Assembly: GCA_964420365.1 (NCBI GenBank)
Contig: CAYQTA010000114.1
Coordinates: 1-64,000, forward strand
Direction of reading: 5' to 3'
Length of the DNA stretch: 64,000 nt
DNA from: JAMOQA01 sp964420365
Lineage (GTDB): Bacteria > Acidobacteriota > Polarisedimenticolia > J045
Every line of letters starts with the position of its first letter. Within the stretch, counting starts at the first letter, position 1. Positions 56,299 through 64,000 of this stretch are shown here, in pieces. The translations under genes and the position numbers were made by a program. The notes beneath the pieces are model-generated. The model ran no database searches. It was given only the letters and a program-made list of their open reading frames with translations, and was not told the origin of the DNA.

Positions 56299-58263
56299 AT
56301 GCTCGTCCTCGAGAACGTCTCCCGGGTCGTCCCGGGGCGGGTGCTCTTCGAACGGGTCCACCTGGTGATCCACCCGGGGGACCGGCTCGGACTCGTCGGG
56401 CCGAACGGTTCCGGGAAGACGTCGCTCCTCCGCGTGATCGCGGGCCTCGACGAGCCCACCGACGGCCGCGTGATCCGTCGGCCGGGGCTCCGGGTCGCGT
56501 ACCTGCCCCAGGAGATCGAGACGGAGGCGGACGCGGCGACCCCGCTCCTCGAGGTCGCCCTCGCCGGGGCGGAGGACGTGCGGGAGCTCGGGCGGGAGCT
56601 CGCCCGCCTCGAGGAAGAGCTGGCACGCCTCGCGGACGACCCGGGAGACGGGGGGCGGCTCGAGCGGGTCTCGGCCCGGTATGGCGAGCTCCGGGCCCTC
56701 TACGAGTGGTTCGGGGGAGACGCCCTCGAGGCCCGGGCCCTCCAGGTGCTCTCCGGGCTCGGCTTCGCCCCGGGGGACGCGCGGCGGCCCCTCGGGACGT
56801 TCTCCGGGGGATGGCGGATGCGCGCCCTGATGGCGCGGCTCCTCCTCTCGGGTGCCGACCTCCTGCTGCTCGACGAGCCGACGAACCACCTCGACCTGGA
56901 CGCCCTCGCCTGGCTCGAGGGGCACCTGGCGACCAGCCCCGCGGCGATCCTCGTCGTCAGCCACGACCGGGTCTTCCTCGACCGGGTGGCCCGGAAGGTG
57001 GCCGACCTGGTCCGGGGCCGGCTCCGCGTGACGCCCGGGGGCTACACCGCGTGGCTCGAGGCGCGCCGGCGGGAGCGGGAGGCGGTGACGAAACGGGACC
57101 GGCAGCTCGCCCGCGAGGAGGCGCGCCTCGAGCGGTTCGTCGCACGCTTCGGGGCGAAGGCGACGAAAGCGACGCAGGCAAAGGACAAGGAACGGCTCCT
57201 CGAGCGGATCCGGGAGGAGCGGGCGGCCCTCGCCGTCGACCCGGCGGCGGAGTTCCGGGTCCGGGTCCCGGAGCCTCCGCGGGCGCCCGACCCCCTGCTC
57301 GTGCTCGAGGGGGTGGCGAAACGGTTCGGAGACCGGGAGGTCTTCTCCGGGGTCGACCTGGTCCTGCGCCCGGGGGACCGGCTCGCGGTCCTCGGCCCCA
57401 ACGGTTCCGGGAAGACGACGCTGCTGCGCCTGCTGGCGGGGGAGCTGCGGCCCGATGCCGGGCGCCGCGAGCTTTCCCGGGGGGTCGTGATCGGACGGTT
57501 CGCCCAGCACCAGCTCGAGACGATGGACCCGGAGGCCACCGTTCTCGAGGAGCTGGCCCGGGGGGCGCCCGGCAGGAAGCCCGAGGAGCTGCGGGCGGCG
57601 CTCGGCGCCCTGGGCCTCGGGGCCGGCCACGTGGAGCGTCGTGTCGCGACCCTCTCCGGCGGCGAGAGGGCGCGCCTCGCCCTCGCGCGCCTCTTTCTCC
57701 ACCCGGCCAACCTGCTGCTCCTCGACGAGCCGACGAACCACCTGGACCTGCCGATGCGCGAGGCCCTCGAGGAGGCGCTCGCCGCCTGGCCGGGCACCCT
57801 CGTGGTCGTCAGCCACGACCGGGCCTTCCTCGCGCGCCTCGCCCGGGAAACCCTGGCGGTGGAGGGAGGGCGGATCGAGCGCCTCGACGGGGGATTCGCG
57901 GCGTACCAGGCCTGGCGCGCCGGCCGGCGGGAGGAAGGGGTCCGGGTGCGCAGCGCCGGGGGCGCCGTCCACGAGCGCTCCCGGGAAGCCCGGCGCAGGA
58001 GGGCCCGGGAGCTGCAGGAGCGGAGCCGCCGCCTGCGACCGCTGCGCGAGCGGGTCGCCCGGCTGGAGGAGGAGATCCACCGGCTGGAGGAGACCCTCGC
58101 GGCGGTCGACCGGGACCTGGCGGACCCGGCGGTCCACGGCGACGGCGAGCGGCTGGCGTCGCTTGCCCGGGAGCGCGAGCGGCTCGCGGGGGAACTCGCC
58201 CGGCTCTATCCCGCCTGGGAGGAAGCGGCGGCCCGGCTGGAGGAGGCGGAGCGGGAGAACTGA
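56299..58263 (+). CDS. ABC-F family ATPase (Uup/YheS-like)
   Basis: A 654-residue soluble protein with two ABC domains and no membrane part. Each has a GPNGSGKT Walker A, a signature (FSGGWRMR and LSGGERAR) and a LLLLDEPTNHLDL Walker B, the last being diagnostic for ABC-F. The linker between domains is basic and helical. A C-terminal extension of about 110 residues (RARELQERSRRLRPLRERVARLEEEIHRLEE) is a coiled coil like the DNA/ribosome-binding tail of Uup. ABC-F proteins act on stalled ribosomes; the exact subtype is not certain. Confidence 0.93.
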   Translation: MLVLENVSRVVPGRVLFERVHLVIHPGDRLGLVGPNGSGKTSLLRVIAGLDEPTDGRVIRRPGLRVAYLPQEIETEADAATPLLEVALAGAEDVRELGRELARLEEELARLADDPGDGGRLERVSARYGELRALYEWFGGDALEARALQVLSGLGFAPGDARRPLGTFSGGWRMRALMARLLLSGADLLLLDEPTNHLDLDALAWLEGHLATSPAAILVVSHDRVFLDRVARKVADLVRGRLRVTPGGYTAWLEARRREREAVTKRDRQLAREEARLERFVARFGAKATKATQAKDKERLLERIREERAALAVDPAAEFRVRVPEPPRAPDPLLVLEGVAKRFGDREVFSGVDLVLRPGDRLAVLGPNGSGKTTLLRLLAGELRPDAGRRELSRGVVIGRFAQHQLETMDPEATVLEELARGAPGRKPEELRAALGALGLGAGHVERRVATLSGGERARLALARLFLHPANLLLLDEPTNHLDLPMREALEEALAAWPGTLVVVSHDRAFLARLARETLAVEGGRIERLDGGFAAYQAWRAGRREEGVRVRSAGGAVHERSREARRRRARELQERSRRLRPLRERVARLEEEIHRLEETLAAVDRDLADPAVHGDGERLASLARERERLAGELARLYPAWEEAAARLEEAEREN

Positions 58264-58337
58264 GAAGACTGGGCAGCACCTCGCTTTCGGCGTACCCCGA
58301 AGGATGCCGGTCCCCGGGACCGGCGGGGAGGTCCGTC

Positions 58338-60236
58338 ATGCGCAGGATTCGCGTTTTCACGCCCGGGTTCGTTCCTGTCCTCTTCGCCCTCCTTGCCATC
58401 GCACCGGCCTCGGCCGGCGGGACGACCTTCGTCGATGCCACGGCGGAGGTCTTTCCGGATGGGCTGCCCCGGGGGCATTTCCTCTGGGGAGACTGCGACG
58501 GCGACGGGGACGAGGACCTCCTGGTCGGCGGCAAGCGGATCTTCCTCAACTCGGGGCCGCCGGAGTTCGTCTTTCACGAGGTGGAGGACACCGGCGACCT
58601 GGCGGACGGCGCGCACCAGCGGGCGATCTGGATCGACATCGACAACGACGGCGACCTCGACCTGTTCGGGATCGGTACGGGAAACCGGGAGCGGCTGTTC
58701 CTGAACGACGGGAGCTGCCGCTTCACCGACATCTCGGACTTCGACGGGGACGGCACGTCGGACCTCGACGACGGCAGCCCCTCGATGACGGCGAGCTGCG
58801 GCGACTACGACGGGGACGGGTTCCTCGACGTCTACGTCGGGAACTACGAGAAGCAGTGCGACGGCAACATCTGCGGCGACTGCCGGACGGACCGCCTCTG
58901 GCACAACCGGGGCGACCTGACCTTCGAGGACGTGACGGTCTCGTCCGGCATCTACGAGCAGGAACACGGGATCGGGAAGAACGACGTCGGGACCTGCCTC
59001 GGCAGCGGCGGCGGGCAGCCGTGTGACAGCGACGACGACTGCCCCTCCGGGACGTCGTGCAAGATCGGGACCTGTGCGCGGGGCTCGAACTGGGTCGACT
59101 ACGACGACGACGGCGACCTGGACATCTTCGTCAGCAACTACCGGCTGGACCCGAACCTGCTGTGGGAGAACCAGGGGGACGGCACCTTCACCAACGTCGC
59201 GTTCGAGAAGAACGTCGACGGCGACGAGGACAACGACGCCTGGGGCCACGTGCTCGGCTCGGACTGGGGCGACTACGACAACGACGGCGACATGGATCTC
59301 TACACGGCGAACCTGGCCCACGGGGTCTACTACGTCTTCCTGCACCACGACATTTCCCAGCTCCTGCGCAGCTCCGGGGCCCCCGACTACGTCTTCACGG
59401 ACGTCCGCGGCTCCTCGGGCATGCGGGAGTACGACCCGGACGCCCAGCCCGACTGGGCCGAGACCTGTCCCACCTGGGGGGACTACGACAACGACGGCTG
59501 GCTCGACATCTACGTGACGCACATCTACGACAGCTCGGATCTCAACTACTCGACGCTCTACCACAACGACGGGGACGGCACGTTCACCGAGACGACGACG
59601 TCGGTCGGGGCCAACCTGAAGCTCTACATCAACTACTCGGCCGCCTGGTGCGACTACGACCAGGACGGGGACCTCGATCTCGTCACCTACGGGGCGCCGA
59701 CGAAGGACGGGACGCGGGAGGCCCACCTGTTCCGCAACGAGACCGGCAGCGAGAACCGGTGGCTCGAGGTGCGGGTCAAGGGAGGTGCGGGCCGGGGCGG
59801 GGCGACCAACCGCTACGGGGTCGGCGTGCGGATCACGGTGACGGAGAACGGGATGAGCCAGCTCCGGGAGGTCCAGGGCGGGCACGGCTACCACACGGCG
59901 ATGAACTCGGCGCCCCAGGAGTTCGGGTTCGGGCCGGGGGACGACGAGCCGGTCGACGAGGTGAAGGTCCGCTGGACGAACGGCGTCACCGACGTCTTCC
60001 ACGACGTGCCGATGCGGTACCGGGCGCTGGTCCTCGAGGTGGGGGCGAAGGTCCATCGGGGCTCGGATCCATCGCAGGAGCTGCCGGTGGTCGACGACGC
60101 CGCGAAGCTCTTCCCCTGGCGGGACGCCGTCCTCGGCGACGGGCAGACCTGGTTCTACGAGGTCGAGGGGGTGGAGGAGACCCTCCTCCTGCGGAAGGAT
60201 CCCGCCGCCGGCACCGTGATCCTCTACTTCCCCTGA
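58338..60236 (+). CDS. Secreted FG-GAP/VCBS repeat protein with ASPIC/UnbV domain
   Basis: A 632-residue exported protein (signal peptide about 1-26). Many calcium-loop repeats of the type DCDGDGDEDLLV, DIDNDGDLDLFG, DYDGDGFLDVYVGNY, DYDDDGDLDIFVSNY and DYDNDGDMDLYTANL form a beta-propeller. An inserted Cys-rich segment (about 216-250, CxxxxxxxxC-DSDDDC-PSGTSC-KIGTCA) is unusual. Residues about 470-550 (NRWLEVRVKG, RYGVGVRITV, QGGHGYHTAMNSAPQEFGFG) are the ASPIC/UnbV domain. These proteins are typical of Acidobacteriota, Planctomycetota and relatives; adhesion or glycan binding is likely. GGGAGG precedes the ATG. The end converges with another FG-GAP gene. Confidence 0.88.
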   Translation: MRRIRVFTPGFVPVLFALLAIAPASAGGTTFVDATAEVFPDGLPRGHFLWGDCDGDGDEDLLVGGKRIFLNSGPPEFVFHEVEDTGDLADGAHQRAIWIDIDNDGDLDLFGIGTGNRERLFLNDGSCRFTDISDFDGDGTSDLDDGSPSMTASCGDYDGDGFLDVYVGNYEKQCDGNICGDCRTDRLWHNRGDLTFEDVTVSSGIYEQEHGIGKNDVGTCLGSGGGQPCDSDDDCPSGTSCKIGTCARGSNWVDYDDDGDLDIFVSNYRLDPNLLWENQGDGTFTNVAFEKNVDGDEDNDAWGHVLGSDWGDYDNDGDMDLYTANLAHGVYYVFLHHDISQLLRSSGAPDYVFTDVRGSSGMREYDPDAQPDWAETCPTWGDYDNDGWLDIYVTHIYDSSDLNYSTLYHNDGDGTFTETTTSVGANLKLYINYSAAWCDYDQDGDLDLVTYGAPTKDGTREAHLFRNETGSENRWLEVRVKGGAGRGGATNRYGVGVRITVTENGMSQLREVQGGHGYHTAMNSAPQEFGFGPGDDEPVDEVKVRWTNGVTDVFHDVPMRYRALVLEVGAKVHRGSDPSQELPVVDDAAKLFPWRDAVLGDGQTWFYEVEGVEETLLLRKDPAAGTVILYFP

Positions 60237-60247
60237 TCCGCGGCCGG

Positions 60248-60263
60248 GGCGCTCGGGAGCGCC
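60248..60263. terminator. Hairpin between the two convergent FG-GAP genes
   Basis: GGCGCTC-GG-GAGCGCC, a 7-bp stem in the 58-nt gap between the stops at 60236 and 60295. The loop is short (2 nt), so the effective stem is smaller. The role is inferred from position. Confidence 0.4.
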
Positions 60264-60294
60264 TCGCCCGGCGGAATCCCGGCGCTCCGTGCGT

Positions 60295-62205
60295 TCACGC
60301 GGGCCCCTTCGCGCGGGCCGTCCCGGGGCAGGGGTGGGCGTTCCGGCGCATGCGGGCGGCGGAGTCCTGGCCGAGGGTGCCTTCCGCGAGCGGGACCTTC
60401 GTGCCGGGTTCCTGGCCGTCCTCGACCAGGCGGTAGCCCGTCACCAGCCAGTAGACCATCGTGCCGGGCGCGGGGACGTACGGGTCGGTCGCGGACCGCG
60501 CCGCGAGGTCGCACCAGCGCGCCGCGCCGGGAACCTCGTCCGGGTCCTGGGTCAGCTCACCGGTCGCCCGGAAGTGCCCCCAGTCCCCGCGGTACAGGTT
60601 CCAGCGGTCGCGGTCCAGGGTGTCGTCCCAGGCGAGGGTCTCCTTGTCCTCGAACCGCAGCACCAGCGGATCGGGCCGCCGGGCGATCTCGAAGGAGCCG
60701 TCACCGACGGTCGTCACCTGCGCGGTCGGAGTCGTCGCCGTCACCCGGATCCGGCAGTCCGCGGAGAGTCGGTCCGGGACGAGCCACTGGAAACGGCCGT
60801 TGTCGGGCAGGTCGTCGGCGATCGTCTCCCACGGTCCGCCGGGACCCGTCGTCGAGAGCTCGAGGCGGATCCGGGCCGTCTCCCCGGCGGGCACCTCGGT
60901 GATCCAGCGGACGAAGCGGACCTGCCCGGCGAGGAGCCTGCGGTGCGGTCCCGGGTGGAGCAGGCGGACCCGCAGCGTGGCGGGGGGCGTCGCCTCGGCC
61001 CAGGCCCGGAGGTGGTTCCGCTTCGTCCAGGGATCCGTCCGGTCCTCCGCCAGGGTGACCATGTCCATCCGCCCGTTGTGATCGAAGTCCGCCCCGGTGC
61101 GGAAGGCCCGTGCCGATCCGGGGTTGTCCGGGACCTGGAAGGCGGTCGCCTCCTGCCAGGTACCACCCGGGCCGGTGCGCCGGAAGACGTGGACCCAGCC
61201 GCCGCCGAACGTGACCAGGTCGATCGTGCCGTCCGCGTCGACGTCCTCGAGGGCCGTGTACCGGCAGTCGCCGAGGGAGGGCAGGCCGGCGCCGGCGTCC
61301 TCCCACGTGCCGCGCCCGCGGGAGAGCCACGCCCGCGGGTTGCCGGCGGTGTCGCAGTACGCGAGGTCGTCCCGTCCGTCCCGGTCGAGATCGCCGAGGG
61401 ACGGGCCGTCGTACCAGTTCCACTCCCCGGGGGAGGGCAGGTTGCCGTCGGCCACGGTGAAGAAGCCCTCGCCGTCCCCGGCCCAGACGGTGCCCTCCTG
61501 CTTGGCCGTCGCGATGTCGAGGATCCCGTCACCGTCCACGTCCCCGAAGGCGAAGACCTGGCCGGAGTTGCCCCCGAGGAAGCCGAAGCTGCGGCGCCAG
61601 GTGCCGTCGCCGTCGTTCAGCCAGGCGTGCATCCCGTCCGACGAGCCGAAGCCGGAAGCGCCGACGTCCAGGTCCCCGTCCCCGTCGATGTCCCCGAGGT
61701 CGGTGGCGAACATGCCCCAGGACTGGCCCTCGTCCGCCAGCCCGTCGTCCCACGGGGCCCACGAGAGACCGGTCCCGTCCCCGAGGGCGACCTCCTCGTA
61801 CTGGTCCCCGAGGTCGCCGCTGCCGTAGGCGTGGTGCATCCCGTAGGCGATGTCGAGGATGCCGTCCCCGTTCACGTCCCCGAGGGCGCAGCCCCCGTAG
61901 CCGAGGTTCCCGGCGTGGACGTAGCTCCAGCTCCCGGCCCCGTCCCCGAACCAGGTCATGATCCCCCGCTCGGTCGACTGGATTTCCGGGTTGCCATGGT
62001 CCCCGATCGAGACGATGTCCGGGTTGCCGTCCCCGTCCACGTCGGCGAACTCCAGCTCCGAATCACCCCCCTCCCAGGTCGGCTCCTCGAGCCCCGTCGA
62101 TCGCTCGACGTAGTGGAGGGGAGGGGGATCCGCGGCCGCGGGGAGACAACCGAGGACGAGCAGGACCGGCAGGCCGACGGCGAGAGAAGGGCGGATTCCG
62201 ATCAT
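60295..62205 (-). CDS. Secreted FG-GAP/VCBS repeat protein
   Basis: A 636-residue exported protein (signal peptide about 1-26). Residues 45-400 contain repeated calcium-type loops (FADVDGDGNPDIVSIGD, LGDVNGDGILDIAYG, LGDIDGDGDLDVGASG, FGDVDGDGILDIATA, LGDLDRDGRDDLAYC, LEDVDADGTIDLVTFG), a seven-bladed-propeller pattern. Residues 420-520 look like a fibronectin/Ig-type domain (LLHPGPHRRLLAGQVRFVRWITEVPAG), and a further beta domain closes the protein. No enzymatic motif is visible. GGAGG precedes the ATG. It faces the ASPIC/UnbV gene tail to tail, and the two may have arisen from the same functional group. Confidence 0.85.
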   Translation of the reverse strand: MIGIRPSLAVGLPVLLVLGCLPAAADPPPLHYVERSTGLEEPTWEGGDSELEFADVDGDGNPDIVSIGDHGNPEIQSTERGIMTWFGDGAGSWSYVHAGNLGYGGCALGDVNGDGILDIAYGMHHAYGSGDLGDQYEEVALGDGTGLSWAPWDDGLADEGQSWGMFATDLGDIDGDGDLDVGASGFGSSDGMHAWLNDGDGTWRRSFGFLGGNSGQVFAFGDVDGDGILDIATAKQEGTVWAGDGEGFFTVADGNLPSPGEWNWYDGPSLGDLDRDGRDDLAYCDTAGNPRAWLSRGRGTWEDAGAGLPSLGDCRYTALEDVDADGTIDLVTFGGGWVHVFRRTGPGGTWQEATAFQVPDNPGSARAFRTGADFDHNGRMDMVTLAEDRTDPWTKRNHLRAWAEATPPATLRVRLLHPGPHRRLLAGQVRFVRWITEVPAGETARIRLELSTTGPGGPWETIADDLPDNGRFQWLVPDRLSADCRIRVTATTPTAQVTTVGDGSFEIARRPDPLVLRFEDKETLAWDDTLDRDRWNLYRGDWGHFRATGELTQDPDEVPGAARWCDLAARSATDPYVPAPGTMVYWLVTGYRLVEDGQEPGTKVPLAEGTLGQDSAARMRRNAHPCPGTARAKGPA

Positions 62206-62272
62206 GGCAGGCCTCCGCTCCCCCCGGTGAAATGGATACGCCGATCTTCCGGCGCCTGCGCCCGGAACGAAG

Positions 62273-62298
62273 GCGCCCCGGCCCGGGGGCCGGGGCGC
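62273..62298 (-). terminator. Terminator downstream of fumC
   Basis: An 11-bp perfect stem (62273-62283 with 62288-62298) and 4-nt loop begins 21 nt after the fumC stop on the minus strand, before the FG-GAP gene start at 62205. Confidence 0.65.
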
Positions 62299-62319
62299 GC
62301 CCTGCCCGGGAGAAAGGGC

Positions 62320-63717
62320 TCAGCCGAGGGACGGGCCGATCATCTTCTCCGGCCGGACGTGGCGGTCGAACTCCTCGGGAGTGAGGAGCCCGAGGGCGAC
62401 GGCGGCCTCCTTGAGGGTGAGCCCCTCGGCGTAGGCCTTCTTCGCCACCTTCGCCGCGTTGTCGTAGCCGATCACCGGGTTGAGTGCGGTGACCAGCATC
62501 AGGGACTTCTCGACGAGCTCGGCAACCCGCTCCCGGTTGACCTCGATGCCGACGACGCACCGGTCGGTGAAGGAGCGGGCGGCGTCGGAGAGGAGGCGGA
62601 TCGACTCGAGCACGTTGTGGATGATCACCGGCTTGAAGACGTTGAGCTGCAGGTGGCCGTTCATTCCGCCGATCCCGCAGGCGACGTCGTTGCCGAACAC
62701 CTGGGCACAGACCATGGTCAGCGCCTCGGCCTGGGTCGGGTTGACCTTGCCGGGCATGATCGACGAGCCGGGCTCGTTGGCCGGCAGCAGCAGCTCGCCG
62801 AGGCCGCAGCGCGGGCCGGAACCGAGCAGCCGGATGTCGTTCCCGATCTTGAACAGGGCGCTGGCGGCCGCCTTGAGGGCGCCGTGGAGACCGACCAGCG
62901 GGTCGTGGGAGGCGAGGCCGGCGAACTTGTTCGGCGCGGAGACGAACGGCAGGCCGGTGATCTCCGCCACGTGCTTCGCCGCCGTCTCGGCGAACCTCGG
63001 GTGCGTGTTGAGCCCGGTGCCGACCGCGGTCCCCCCGAGTGCGAGCTCGTAGACCTGGGGCAGCATCGCTTCCACCCGGGCGATCGCCTGGTCGAGCTGG
63101 GCGACCCACCCGGAAAACTCCTGGCCGACGGTCAGGGGAACCGCGTCCATCATGTGGGTCCGCCCGATCTTGATGATGTCCCGGAACTCGTCCTGCTTCT
63201 TCGCCAGGGCGTCCCGGATGTAGCGGAGGGCGGGGAGGAGCTCGTGGACCGTCTGCTCCGCGGCCGCGATGTGCATCGCAGTCGGGAAGGTGTCGTTGGA
63301 ACTCTGGGACTTGTTGACGTCATCGTTGGGATGGACCGGCTTCTTCGACCCGATCTCCCCGCCGAGGATCTCGATCGCCCGGTTGGCGATCACCTCGTTC
63401 GTGTTCATGTTGGACTGGGTACCCGAGCCGGTCTGCCAGACGACCAGCGGGAAGTGGTCGTCGAGCTTCCCCTCGATCACCTCGTCCGCCGCCTGGAGGA
63501 TGGCCCGGACCTTCTTCTCGTCGTCGAACAGGCCCAGTTCGCTGTTGGCGAGGCAGGCGGCCTTCTTGACGATCCCGAGGGCGCGGATCATCGGGCGCGG
63601 GAAGCGGTGCCCCCCGATGGGGAAGTTCTGGAGGGAGCGCTGGGTCTGGGCGCCCCAGTAACGGTCGGCGGGAACCTGGACCTCTCCCAGGCTGTCGGTC
63701 TCGATCCGGGTCTTCAT
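62320..63717 (-). CDS. fumC: Fumarate hydratase class II
   Basis: A 465-residue homotetrameric fumarase of the TCA cycle, interconverting fumarate and malate without an Fe-S cluster. The signature GSSIMPGKVNP is intact. QTGSGTQSNMNTNEVIANRA, VHPNDDVNKSQSSNDTFPTAMHIA and GRTHMMDAVPLTVGQEFSG carry the active-site residues including the catalytic His. Length is standard. The ATG at 63717 with GGAGGT upstream was chosen over an in-frame upstream start. It is divergent from the CoA-binding gene. Confidence 0.96.
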   Translation of the reverse strand: MKTRIETDSLGEVQVPADRYWGAQTQRSLQNFPIGGHRFPRPMIRALGIVKKAACLANSELGLFDDEKKVRAILQAADEVIEGKLDDHFPLVVWQTGSGTQSNMNTNEVIANRAIEILGGEIGSKKPVHPNDDVNKSQSSNDTFPTAMHIAAAEQTVHELLPALRYIRDALAKKQDEFRDIIKIGRTHMMDAVPLTVGQEFSGWVAQLDQAIARVEAMLPQVYELALGGTAVGTGLNTHPRFAETAAKHVAEITGLPFVSAPNKFAGLASHDPLVGLHGALKAAASALFKIGNDIRLLGSGPRCGLGELLLPANEPGSSIMPGKVNPTQAEALTMVCAQVFGNDVACGIGGMNGHLQLNVFKPVIIHNVLESIRLLSDAARSFTDRCVVGIEVNRERVAELVEKSLMLVTALNPVIGYDNAAKVAKKAYAEGLTLKEAAVALGLLTPEEFDRHVRPEKMIGPSLG

Positions 63718-63806
63718 CGCGTGACCTCCGACGGGTGGGAGGGGAAGTGTAGTCCTCCCGGCCCGCTCCGTCACCGGGGAGGCTGGCGGGGAGGGAGGAT
63801 CGGGCT

Positions 63807-63812
63807 AATACT
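63807..63812 (+). promoter_or_regulatory. -10-like TAATAC upstream of the CoA-binding gene
   Basis: TAATAC (within TAATACTTGTG) lies 64 nt before the ATG at 63877, in the divergent gap with fumC. It is the most AT-rich patch of the gap. No clear -35 is seen. Confidence 0.35.
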
Positions 63813-63876
63813 TGTGCGCCACCGGGTTATGAGTCGTCCCGCCCGGAGGCCGGGCGCGTGACGCGAGGAGGTACCG

Positions 63877-64000
63877 ATGGCGAACCTGCCCGATCCGCAC
63901 CCCCAGGAGGTGATGGACCTGCTCCGCGACAAGTCGATCCGGATCGCGGTGGTGGGGGCGAGCAACAACCCGCAGAAGTACGGGAACATCATCGTCAGGA
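63877..64000 (+). CDS. CoA-binding domain protein (3' end outside window)
   Basis: The first 41 residues are visible. An RIAVVGASNNPQKYGN segment is the Rossmann-type nucleotide loop of the CoA-binding protein family (YccU-like), small proteins related to the N-terminal part of succinyl-CoA synthetase alpha. The ribosome binding site GAGGAGG lies 6 nt before the ATG. The rest of the gene is outside the window, so length and any fused domain are unknown. Confidence 0.75.
   Translation, partial: MANLPDPHPQEVMDLLRDKSIRIAVVGASNNPQKYGNIIVR

Noticed and set aside
54621..60236. 1871-codon plus-strand open frame
   Set aside because: Only its last 632 codons (58338-60236) look like a protein. The rest is a high-GC shadow of the GT39 and ABC-F genes in another frame, with Arg/Gly/Pro-rich low-complexity sequence.
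60289..63861. 1190-codon plus-strand open frame over the FG-GAP and fumC genes
   Set aside because: It is antisense to two clear genes and has an Arg/Val/Asp/Gly-rich composition typical of an antisense shadow in high-GC DNA.

Overview
The window is a GC-rich, tightly packed bacterial chromosome segment carrying about 57 protein genes, one tRNA and no mobile element, CRISPR array or rRNA. A Gram-negative cell plan is suggested by an alginate-export-type beta-barrel porin, a lipobox lipoprotein, Sec and Tat signal peptides and an Hfq. The mix of a GWxTD-domain protein, FG-GAP/UnbV secreted proteins, RNase Y, a cyanobacterial/plant-type IspH, SpoIID and a bacterial DPP-III-like lipoprotein resembles Acidobacteriota or neighbouring uncultured phyla. 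That placement is an inference; no rRNA is present to fix it.

Layout. 1-2,360: 3' end of era, tRNA-Pro(GGG) on the minus strand, a GWxTD protein and a four-cysteine YggX-like protein. 2,640-6,550: ispH, then a formiminotransferase-cyclodeaminase fusion and a Gfo/Idh/MocA oxidoreductase on the minus strand. 6,616-9,161 (minus): a pseudopilin, a membrane protein with TGPV repeats and a PilZ protein, joined by two identical 8-nt gene overlaps. 9,271-12,175: a Gate-domain (SpmAB-like) membrane protein and an HtrA-like protease with TPR and FxLYD-like parts. 12,201-17,427: a TrmA-family methyltransferase, an M16 peptidase, dut, an MBL hydrolase and purB. 17,487-25,215: a secreted protein, purM, purN, radC, trpS, tyrS, folB, queD and folE, many joined by 4-nt overlaps. 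25,337-29,301: a STAS protein, SPOR-SpoIID, a 44-residue membrane peptide, miaA and hfq.

29,410-35,057: a porin, a RimK-like ligase, an ElbB-like protein, proline dehydrogenase, a metallophosphoesterase, a putative HExxH protein and an FmdB-type zinc ribbon. 35,058-37,191: a long structured non-coding leader and rny. 37,201-43,590: an RsbU-type phosphatase, a SipW-like peptidase with a DEDDh exonuclease, an OPT transporter and a DPP-III-like lipoprotein. 43,758-51,214: an orphan histidine kinase, a stand-alone archaeal-type topoisomerase VI A subunit (Spo11 relative), a Tat-exported asparaginase-family enzyme, and a three-gene signalling operon (membrane SpoIIE phosphatase, LytS-type kinase, LytTR regulator). 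51,354-58,263: a bactofilin-like membrane protein, asnB, a GT39 glycosyltransferase and an ABC-F ATPase. 58,338-64,000: two convergent FG-GAP secreted proteins, fumC and the start of a CoA-binding protein.

Most genes are housekeeping, grouped into purine, pterin/folate and tRNA functions. The parts most worth a second look are the orphan Topo VI-A gene, the pseudopilin/TGPV/PilZ operon, the 44-residue peptide, the RNase Y leader and a recurring pattern of apparently leaderless promoters (TANNNT 6-9 nt before an ATG).
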